This document shows, piece by piece, positions 23,779 through 30,199 of a stretch of DNA of 30,199 bases. Within the stretch, counting starts at the first letter, position 1, and each line of letters starts with the position of its first letter. The position numbers and the translations under genes are program-made. Source of the DNA: Sphingobacteriia bacterium (GTDB lineage: Bacteria; Bacteroidota; Bacteroidia; NS11-12g; UBA955); contig JAGKXC010000013.1 of the NCBI GenBank assembly GCA_021151535.1, positions 1 to 30,199 of the forward strand, written 5' to 3'. A model generated the notes under the pieces. That model was given only the letters and a program-made list of their open reading frames with translations, had not been told where the DNA came from and ran no database searches.

Positions 23779-26421
23779 ATGCAATCTACGGTTGCGGAAA
23801 CCTTTAATAATGAGTGGCTTTGGTTAGGTAACCTTGGCCATATTTTTACTGTAATAGCCTTTATTTCAGTAGTTTTGAGTACTTATTTCTATTGGAGAAA
23901 TGCGAATCAAGGAGCATCTACAGATTTAAAATGGGGTAGATCATTATTTCAAATTCATTCCTTAGCTATAGTAGGAATATTTGTAGTTCTGTTCAGTATC
24001 ATTTTCTTCCATCGATATGAATTTCATTACGCATGGAAGCATTCTTCTAATACATTGCCCATCCATTTCATGATTTCATGTTTTTGGGAAGGACAGGAAG
24101 GTAGTTTCCTATTATGGCTGTTTTGGAATGCTGTAATAGGTTTGATTTTACAACGAGTTTCCAAAGATTGGGAAAGTTCTGTCTTGGCAGTAGTTGGATT
24201 TGCGCAAATCGCCCTTTCTTCCATGTTAATAGGTTTTCATATTGGCGATTTTAAAATTGGTTCTTCACCTTTTGATTTATTGAGAGAGCAACGACCTGAT
24301 TTTTTAAATATACCAATTTTAGCAGATTATGGTGTAGGTAATTACTTGAAAGTTTTTAAAGATGGTAACGGCTTAAATCCGTTGTTACAAAACTATTGGA
24401 TGGTTATACATCCGCCAACATTATTTCTGGGTTTTGCAACAGCTATCGTTCCTTTTGCATATAGTATTGCCGCGCTTTGGAGAAAAAATGAGCGCGGTTG
24501 GTTAACACCCGCATTGATTTGGAGTTTGATTTGTGTGGGAATACTTGGATTGGGAATAATAATGGGTGGATATTGGGCATACGAAAGTTTATCTTTCGGA
24601 GGATATTGGGCTTGGGATCCGGTTGAAAATGCTTCACTTATGCCTTGGCTAATTATGGCTGCCGCTGCGCATATGGTACTGATTTCACGGTCTACTGGCC
24701 GACATCTATTCACTTCGCATTTTTTAATTCAATTAGCATTTTGGCTGGTATTATATGCTACTTTCCTAACAAGAAGTGGAATTTTGGGCGATGCATCGGT
24801 GCACTCTTTTACTGATTTAGGATTATCAGGTCAGTTACTTTTATTCTTGTTAGCCTTTATCGCCATTTCCCTTATTGTAACATGTGAAGGCAAAATAAGA
24901 ACAGTATTTATTTATACATCATTGGGATTACTGGTGTTGCCCATTCTTTTGGCGTATGTATTGCCAGATAATATGCAATCGGGTTTTGCAGATGTTGTTA
25001 AGTTTATTGGCATTGCTGCCTTTTTCGTTTACTTGATATTATATCTTTATATTTTGTATTATAGAACCAAGGGAGATTTCCCTGATGAGCAACTCAATTC
25101 TCGCGAATTTTGGATGTTCTTGGGTTCCATGTTCTTGATATTGTCTTTGGTACAAGTTTTTGCGGCTACTTCAATTCCGGTTTTTAATAAGTTATTTGGG
25201 TTTAAAACTGCCGTACCAGGAGCAGAAAGCTATAATAAAATTCAATTGTGGCTAGCCATGCCAATAATGTTATTAATGGCAGTAGCTCATTGGTTTAAAT
25301 TTAGAGAAACCGATAGCCAAGTGTTATGGAAATCACTCAGGAAAATTTCAGTAATTGGAATAGTTACAGGTGTTTTGGGAATCTGGATATTTGAAATTTC
25401 AGGTTTTGGATTCATCTTGTTTTTGATTTTGGCAATTTTATTGATTACTTCAAATACATTGTATATTGCTGAAAGAAAAGGACTTGAATGGAAAAAGTGG
25501 GGTGGGAATCTTGCGCATTTGGGATTTGGAATTTTGTTGTTGGGCGTTTTAATCAGCTCCGTAAACAAAAAGATTTTGTCATCTTCAGAGCAAGGAATCG
25601 ATATCGCACCGGAATTAGATGCCAATGGTAAAGTTGACGAAAAAGGAATTAAATTTAATCGGTCAAATCAAATTTTATACAAGAAGAAGCCGCACAATTT
25701 AATCGATTATCAAGCTACCTATTTGAGTGAGATTTCTGGTAAAGGCGTAGATTCCATAAACAAATATTTTACGGTTGCTTTCGTTGAGAATAATAAGCAG
25801 GGATTAACCACCGATAGTTTTGTGGTGCATCCTAAAACTCAGAATAACCCCAAAATGGGATTGTTGGCTGAGCCGTCAACCAAGCATTTTATTCATAAAG
25901 ATATTTTTACCCATGTGAATTATGAAAGTAGCATGGATAAAAAAGAACCTTTCTCTAATTTCAAAACCGATACAGTTTCGTTCTTTAAGCCTTTTAGAAC
26001 TTCATCTGGTAAAATAGTATTAACAGTTGATAGTATTCAAAGAAATATCGGTTCTAATGGATTAGAAATCAAATTGGTTGTAAAAGTTAAGTCTTTGCAA
26101 GATTCAGGTTGGTTGTATCCAGAATTTTTAATTTCTGGCGATATGAGTTCATTTGAGTCAAAAGAGGCTGCCTCAGATAAATTGGGTGTTGTTTGTTCTA
26201 TTTCTAATTTGAAAATTTTAGATCCAGATCCAGCCAAACAAAATATTCAGTTTATCATTTCAACAGGCGAAAAAACACCAGTGTGGGATTATATCGTTTT
26301 GCAAGTAATCGAATTCCCTTGGATTAATTTGGTTTGGTTAGGTACTATAATTATGGTTCTTGGTTTTGTATTGTCTATTCTTAACCGAATTAAACAATCG
26401 AAAAACATACAACTTACTTAA
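23779..26421 (+). CDS. ccmF: Cytochrome c haem lyase CcmF
   Basis: Large polytopic inner-membrane protein (880 residues) that attaches haem to apocytochrome c. The N-terminal two thirds hold about 14 hydrophobic helices with hallmark motifs: WEGQEGSFLLWLFW, MVIHPPTLFLGFA (a conserved haem-b His region), GGYWAWDPVENASLMPWL (WWD motif, about 274-292) and LYATFLTRSGILGDASVHSF. A periplasmic domain of about 250 residues (about 590-850) precedes a last helix (WINLVWLGTIIMVLGFVLSIL). It is longer than proteobacterial CcmF (about 650) because of this periplasmic part, as in other Bacteroidota. The next gene's ATG overlaps its stop by one base (TAATG). CcmA, B, G and H are not in this window. Confidence 0.95.
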   Translation: MQSTVAETFNNEWLWLGNLGHIFTVIAFISVVLSTYFYWRNANQGASTDLKWGRSLFQIHSLAIVGIFVVLFSIIFFHRYEFHYAWKHSSNTLPIHFMISCFWEGQEGSFLLWLFWNAVIGLILQRVSKDWESSVLAVVGFAQIALSSMLIGFHIGDFKIGSSPFDLLREQRPDFLNIPILADYGVGNYLKVFKDGNGLNPLLQNYWMVIHPPTLFLGFATAIVPFAYSIAALWRKNERGWLTPALIWSLICVGILGLGIIMGGYWAYESLSFGGYWAWDPVENASLMPWLIMAAAAHMVLISRSTGRHLFTSHFLIQLAFWLVLYATFLTRSGILGDASVHSFTDLGLSGQLLLFLLAFIAISLIVTCEGKIRTVFIYTSLGLLVLPILLAYVLPDNMQSGFADVVKFIGIAAFFVYLILYLYILYYRTKGDFPDEQLNSREFWMFLGSMFLILSLVQVFAATSIPVFNKLFGFKTAVPGAESYNKIQLWLAMPIMLLMAVAHWFKFRETDSQVLWKSLRKISVIGIVTGVLGIWIFEISGFGFILFLILAILLITSNTLYIAERKGLEWKKWGGNLAHLGFGILLLGVLISSVNKKILSSSEQGIDIAPELDANGKVDEKGIKFNRSNQILYKKKPHNLIDYQATYLSEISGKGVDSINKYFTVAFVENNKQGLTTDSFVVHPKTQNNPKMGLLAEPSTKHFIHKDIFTHVNYESSMDKKEPFSNFKTDTVSFFKPFRTSSGKIVLTVDSIQRNIGSNGLEIKLVVKVKSLQDSGWLYPEFLISGDMSSFESKEAASDKLGVVCSISNLKILDPDPAKQNIQFIISTGEKTPVWDYIVLQVIEFPWINLVWLGTIIMVLGFVLSILNRIKQSKNIQLT

Positions 26422-27194
26422 TGTTTAACAGGATTTTCATAGTAGGATATGGAAGGTTAGGCTCTGCCTTGGCTAAACAAATCAGTTACTGTGGAATACA
26501 ACTCTCAGGCGTGGTGATTAGAAATAATCATCAAGTAATGCCTTTTCCTGTTTTTTCAGATACACAAACCTTACGTGAAAATCTAATTACTGGTGATGCA
26601 GTTTTTTTAACTGTACCTGATTCACAAATTTATGATTTAGCGGCAGCTTTTGATTTGCCGGGAATTACGGTTTTACATTGTAGTGGTGCCACTGAAATTT
26701 TTAAATCAAAACACTGTTTTAGCGGTGTTTTTTATCCTTTAATGACCTTTAATAACTCTAATAAAGGATATAATTGGAGTGAAATTCCGGTATTTTTGGA
26801 GTCGGGCGATGAATATACAATGAATCATCTAAAATCATTTTGTGCCCAAATTGCTATATTAAATATACATAGAATTGATTCTCACCAACGCCAGAAGATT
26901 CATGTTTCGGCTGTTATTGCCAATAATATGATTCAAGCCTTGTATGCAGCCTCTGCAAAATACTTACATGAAAATGATTTACCTAGCGAAGTTTTACTTC
27001 CTATATTGCATAAAATGTCAGACAGTTGGGGTGCAGCAGATCCGATTCAAAGTTTAACAGGTCCTATGGTTAGAGGAGATATGAAAACCATATCATTACA
27101 TGAACATTTATTGGAAACTTATCCTGAATTATTAGCTGTTTATCGAGACATGAATAAGTTAATAGTTCAATTACTCGAAAAAAGTGGGAATTGA
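26421..27194 (+). CDS. DUF2520 / Rossmann-like NAD(P)-binding protein
   Basis: A 257-residue two-domain protein like F420/ketopantoate-type reductases. The N-terminal Rossmann fold begins FIVGYGRLGSALAKQI (GxGxxG-like), and VFLTVPDSQIYDLA and TVLHCSGATE are the typical continuation. The C-terminal DUF2520 helical domain includes HRQKIHVSAVIANNMIQALY and LTGPMVRGDMKTISLH (family pattern TGPxxRGD). The substrate is not established for this family. It is coupled to ccmF by a one-base overlap, though nothing suggests a role in cytochrome maturation; in Bacteroidota it is more often found near a HAD phosphatase gene, from what I know. An imperfect hairpin (TGGGA...TCCCA) surrounds the stop. Confidence 0.85.
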   Translation: MFNRIFIVGYGRLGSALAKQISYCGIQLSGVVIRNNHQVMPFPVFSDTQTLRENLITGDAVFLTVPDSQIYDLAAAFDLPGITVLHCSGATEIFKSKHCFSGVFYPLMTFNNSNKGYNWSEIPVFLESGDEYTMNHLKSFCAQIAILNIHRIDSHQRQKIHVSAVIANNMIQALYAASAKYLHENDLPSEVLLPILHKMSDSWGAADPIQSLTGPMVRGDMKTISLHEHLLETYPELLAVYRDMNKLIVQLLEKSGN

Positions 27195-27252
27195 TAATCC
27201 CATTTAATAACTTCGATTTGTTGCGGTATTGTCGTAATAAATAAGTTATTTT

Positions 27253-27603
27253 ATGGGAAATACCCAATTAGAAAAATATGCTATAATAGACCAATGTAAG
27301 AGGGTAGTTCAATATTTTGACGTGACATTGGCTTTTCATTCCACATTCAATGAACCGTTGCAAATTATAGGGATAATTCAGGATCAATTTTTGGTTTTTC
27401 AAATTGAGTTTACAAAAGGTAAATATAACTCAATCAATATATTTCATAGTGTTTATGGGGAGTCTATTCTTTCTGATACGAGATTGTTTGAAGTGCTAAT
27501 AGAGCAAAACCTTGATTTTATAATCAGAAGTTGGGTTGATTATTTTTTATATAATAAACAACCCAATACTGAAATTATTGAAAAGCGAATATCAATAAAT
27601 TGA
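27253..27603 (+). CDS. Hypothetical protein, 116 residues
   Basis: Not recognised. It is a soluble, acidic-to-neutral protein with no signal peptide and no membrane helix. The first part is mixed alpha/beta (LEKYAIIDQCKRVVQYFD, then strand-like IIGIIQDQFLVFQIEF). An aromatic-rich middle follows (SINIFHSVYGES) and a C-terminal helix (LFEVLIEQNLDFIIRSWVDYFLY). Codon use resembles its neighbours. It follows the DUF2520 gene by 58 bases with no clear terminator, so it may be the last gene of that operon or have its own promoter. Its stop overlaps the stop of the convergent TonB receptor by 12 bases, within a 16-base near-palindrome (27590-27605). Confidence 0.55.
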   Translation: MGNTQLEKYAIIDQCKRVVQYFDVTLAFHSTFNEPLQIIGIIQDQFLVFQIEFTKGKYNSINIFHSVYGESILSDTRLFEVLIEQNLDFIIRSWVDYFLYNKQPNTEIIEKRISIN

Positions 27604-29823
27604 TAACCTCATCCCCATGTAAAACGTTCTTCCATTCGTTGGACCCCAACTATATGCTACGTCAAAAACACCATTTTGATTAAGTATTGCTTGATGTTGG
27701 TGGACATTTAGTATGTTTTCAACACCAGAATAAAATTCCCATTTCTTTAAGTTTTTTCGAATTTGGAAATTGATAACCGAATACATTTTGCTATAAGTAG
27801 GTTGATTTTCAAATCCAATGGCTACGGGGTTTGCAAGTGAGAAATAGGGAATTCTCTTTTTGCCATTTAATTGAAAGATAAAATCGAAATACCAATCATT
27901 TCGGGTTTGAAACTGCCAAGTACTAAGCCAACGATGCAACGATAAAAATGGTTGAATTACGAATTGATTACCTAAGAAATTGATCGATTGATTATACCGA
28001 TAACTCAATTTATAACTTAATCTTCTGTGGAAATAACCTGTAAAATCGAGTTGCGTAGAGATGGTTTTTCCGGCTTTGCCATTACTAAGTGAACGAATAA
28101 ATACCTGTTGTAAATTCAAATCGCGATCAACTAAGGTTTGATTTAGGAATTCGGTATAGAAGAAATCGCCAGTTAAACTAGCAGGGTAGGAAAGTAGCGT
28201 GAAATTTTTCAAAAAGCTGAATCCCGTGTTCCAAGCACGCTCCATGGGCAGTAATTGTGATGATTTCAGCTCAGTTTGGAATTGCGGCATTACAATTTGC
28301 CTATTATTCATGAATTGTGAGAGATTGTCGCTGAAAAAATAGGCCCTTCGTCGACCTATGCCGGACTGGAAATTTATCCGAAAATTTGGGTTGAAGCTAT
28401 ATTTCATGTGAATCCTTGGCGTGAAAAACCAGTGATAAACATTATGGTAATCCAAACGCATTCCTGTTACGGATTGAAATTTATTCTTTTCGATTTTCCA
28501 TTCAGTGAAGGCCCCAATTTGCTGTGTTCGAATTTGATTTTGAAAATGAAATCCCAAGCTATCATTGAATTTTTCATTTAAAAAACTACTTTGAATGTCT
28601 AACCCAGTTTTGAAGTTGTTGTGGTTCAATTCTTCACTTTGATGAAAGAAACTGTAATTGATTTGCCATTCTGAAGCGTCATATCGCCTGTGAATTAAAT
28701 TATTCAAATCGGTACCAATTTGATGCTTACTTACCTGAAGTACATTGCCTAAACTACCTGTAGATACTAGTTCTTCTTCCTTTTTTGATTTGCTTTTGGG
28801 AAGTTTAAAGTCTTCGGCAATATGCTCATCTAAATTATATTTGGCGTTAATCTTTTCACCCCATTTTGATTTTGGAAGAAAAATGCCAAATTTCAAATAA
28901 CCCTCAATATGTTGTTCGTTCAAGTTGAACCGATATCGGTTATTTCCATCCAACAATTTTCCCCATTCGCCATGCTTTACTTCGCCGGATTCTCTTTTAT
29001 CCTGCCAAGCAAAAAAACCAAATTGCTGTTCAGTTTTTTTTCTAAAAATCTGATTGTGATTGCCAATTACCCAGCGATTGTACAGCGGCATATCCGCATA
29101 CCCATCATGCCCCATATCGGTTGTTATAAATTGACTGCCGCGATGAAAGTAGGTATGATTTAATTTGTTTTTTTTCTTTATGGCGATAATCAAATTGGCT
29201 TCATTGCGTGTTTGATTATTGGAATACAAATTGAAAAATATCTTAGGATCTTCTGGATTGGTTTTCAAAGAAAAATTAATTCCTCCTGTAGTTCCGGAGT
29301 ATCCATTGGTAACGCTTCCAATTCCTTTTGCAATTTGAACGTTACCAACCATTGGGCCTGGGATGTTGGATAGCGCATTTACTTGCCCAATGCCATTACC
29401 CAACACCATGTTATCTCTGCTCAATTGCACATATTTCGAAGCCAAACCCAATAATTCAATTTGTTTCATGCCTGAAATTCCATCAGCATTAGATACTTCA
29501 ACAGTATTTGTTACCTCGAAGCTTTCTGAAAGTGTACAACAAGCCGCTTTTTTAAATTCTCCTTGGGTGAGAACTTCTTTAAGTCCCATGCCTTTGGCAT
29601 CGATATAACTACCTCGTTCTGATCGAATTAATATACTTCCCATTCTTTCGCTAGTGTCTGATTTTGAAGCAGTAGAATCAGCACTATTGCCATTGATTGT
29701 GGTATTTCCAGATTTCGATTGTCCAAAAACATCTTCACCGGCGGTGAATAATGAGAAAGATAATAAGATGATTTTTACAAGGTGTTTTTCAATGCGTTGG
29801 ATGTTTAAAATCCATCTTCGCAT
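27592..29823 (-). CDS. TonB-dependent receptor, heavy-metal type
   Basis: Outer-membrane active transporter of 743 residues, TonB/proton-motive-force driven. A basic N-terminus and helix (about 15-34, ending VFGQ) form the signal peptide. A Ser/Thr-rich linker (36-60) and the plug domain (about 75-200) follow; the plug carries GEFKKAACCTLSESFE (Cys95-Cys96), MKQIELLGLASKYVQLSRDN, SNIPGPMVGNVQIAKGIGSVTNGYSGTTGGINF. The rest is a 22-strand beta-barrel ending with an aromatic residue (MGMRLSIY). The AACC-LSESFE form is found in Bacteroidota receptors paired with HMA proteins and presumed to import copper or another metal. Most such receptors have an N-terminal carboxypeptidase-regulatory-like domain, absent here. 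The start overlaps the end of the HMA gene by 19 bases. Confidence 0.88.
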   Translation of the reverse strand: MRRWILNIQRIEKHLVKIILLSFSLFTAGEDVFGQSKSGNTTINGNSADSTASKSDTSERMGSILIRSERGSYIDAKGMGLKEVLTQGEFKKAACCTLSESFEVTNTVEVSNADGISGMKQIELLGLASKYVQLSRDNMVLGNGIGQVNALSNIPGPMVGNVQIAKGIGSVTNGYSGTTGGINFSLKTNPEDPKIFFNLYSNNQTRNEANLIIAIKKKNKLNHTYFHRGSQFITTDMGHDGYADMPLYNRWVIGNHNQIFRKKTEQQFGFFAWQDKRESGEVKHGEWGKLLDGNNRYRFNLNEQHIEGYLKFGIFLPKSKWGEKINAKYNLDEHIAEDFKLPKSKSKKEEELVSTGSLGNVLQVSKHQIGTDLNNLIHRRYDASEWQINYSFFHQSEELNHNNFKTGLDIQSSFLNEKFNDSLGFHFQNQIRTQQIGAFTEWKIEKNKFQSVTGMRLDYHNVYHWFFTPRIHMKYSFNPNFRINFQSGIGRRRAYFFSDNLSQFMNNRQIVMPQFQTELKSSQLLPMERAWNTGFSFLKNFTLLSYPASLTGDFFYTEFLNQTLVDRDLNLQQVFIRSLSNGKAGKTISTQLDFTGYFHRRLSYKLSYRYNQSINFLGNQFVIQPFLSLHRWLSTWQFQTRNDWYFDFIFQLNGKKRIPYFSLANPVAIGFENQPTYSKMYSVINFQIRKNLKKWEFYSGVENILNVHQHQAILNQNGVFDVAYSWGPTNGRTFYMGMRLSIY

Positions 29824-30199
29824 TGTGCACCCTCCCTATATCTGCAACAGTCTGGTAAATTCTGATAAACTACATCACTGGCTTTCACCAATGGAGTATC
29901 ATGGCCAACCATAGCAACCATGTTGTGTATCTGAATTTCTTCCAATTTTCTAGGGTCGTAAATAACAGTTAAATTCTTTGATTTCACATCGTAAATCGCC
30001 TTGTAAACTCCTTTTTTATCTAAGGCTTTTTCAATTCTGTCTTTGCACATTCCACATGTTCCTTCAACTTGAAAGGAAATTTGTGTTTTCTTGATCGTTT
30101 TTTTGGGCGGGGCGATGTAGTTGTTGGAGATAGCAGATTCCTGAATAGAAAATGCTTTAATTTTTTGAATCCCGATTATGGATAGGCTTAGTATAACGC
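29805..30199 (-). CDS. HMA-domain metal-binding protein (cut by right edge)
   Basis: The frame continues past the nominal Met at 30050 to the window edge without a stop, so the gene starts beyond 30199. The visible N-terminal part is hydrophobic (VILSLSIIGIQKIKAFS), probably the end of a signal peptide, so the protein should be periplasmic. The HMA domain then begins QISFQVEGTCGMCKDRIEKAL, with the Cys pair of GTCGMC as the metal site, and runs through VYKAIYDVKSKNLTVIYDPRKL. A Cys-rich tail (LPDCCRYREGAQCEDGF) may add metal ligands. It overlaps the TonB receptor start by 19 bases, implying coupled translation and a shared metal, probably copper. It could serve as a periplasmic acceptor for metal brought in by the receptor. 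Confidence 0.82.
   Translation of the reverse strand, partial: VILSLSIIGIQKIKAFSIQESAISNNYIAPPKKTIKKTQISFQVEGTCGMCKDRIEKALDKKGVYKAIYDVKSKNLTVIYDPRKLEEIQIHNMVAMVGHDTPLVKASDVVYQNLPDCCRYREGAQCEDGF

Larger units (their letters stand above)
504..30116. repeat. Dispersed over-abundant hexamer GGCGAT/ATCGCC
   Basis: By hand I count 29 GGCGAT and 25 ATCGCC on the + strand between 504 and 30116, about one per 560 bases. With roughly 37% G+C, about 7 in total would be expected. Copies occur in almost every gene and on both strands about equally. Around two thirds are in frame as Gly-Asp (GGC GAT) or Ile-Ala (ATC GCC); the others fall in the other two frames (for example tat-CGC-cat, cca-TCG-cca). Positions are listed in the findings. 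Confidence 0.6.

Noticed and set aside
28928..28941. 14-base perfect palindrome AACCGATATCGGTT inside the TonB receptor gene
   Set aside because: One or two palindromes of this length are expected by chance in 30 kb, and it encodes ordinary barrel residues with no regulatory context.
1..30199. Mobile elements, prophage, CRISPR, tRNA or defence genes
   Set aside because: I found no transposase or integrase motifs, no direct-repeat arrays, no tRNA-like cloverleaf and no recognisable defence domains; nearly all space is filled by core genes with uniform codon use.

Overview
The window looks like core chromosome of a low-G+C (roughly 37-38% by eye) Bacteroidota bacterium. The evidence is a type IX secretion C-terminal sorting domain on a secreted NHL/PKD protein, TAnnTTTG-type -7 promoter elements, a phoH-purC pair, a Bacteroidota-style ccmC-ccmD-ccmE-ccmF cluster, a LytS/LytTR two-component pair, and a heavy-metal TonB receptor coupled to an HMA protein. 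I saw no tRNA, rRNA, CRISPR array, insertion sequence or phage gene. Genes are packed tightly and no gene-free gap exceeds about 250 bases.

Layout. 1-2868: the start of a leftward membrane protein, a rightward GlcD-type FAD oxidase, and a leftward pair (a divergent SAM hydroxide adenosyltransferase-family protein, then an ABM-domain protein). 3052-8789: rightward phoH, purC, a T9SS-exported NHL/PKD protein and an LtaS-like alkaline-phosphatase-fold membrane enzyme, with gaps of 1-40 nt. 8860-10904: a small membrane protein, a LytS-type histidine kinase and a LytTR response regulator, closed by an intrinsic terminator. 11150-11467: a small XRE regulator whose apparent terminator lies inside the end of the convergent HMG-CoA lyase gene. 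11470-14714: leftward lyase and DPP-IV-like peptidase. 14763-16831: rightward dapD and a glycosyltransferase. 16835-18726: leftward redoxin, SDR and MarC. 18820-20742: dnaX. 20792-27194: rightward proline dehydrogenase, ccmC, ccmD, ccmE, ccmF and a DUF2520 Rossmann protein, several joined by 1- or 4-nt overlaps. 27253 to the right edge: a small unknown gene, then a leftward HMA protein and TonB-dependent receptor.

Functional themes are purine and lysine/cell-wall precursor synthesis, cytochrome c maturation linked to a respiratory-chain-feeding proline dehydrogenase, DNA replication, envelope sensing and metal uptake.

No wholly new multigene system is evident. The two signals most worth following are at the DNA/RNA level. 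The first is an A9 run forming an A_AAA_AAC slippery site in dnaX, exactly where a short gamma subunit would end, with stops close by in both other frames and a hairpin downstream. The second is a strong over-abundance of the hexamer GGCGAT/ATCGCC (54 copies by hand count) across the whole window.
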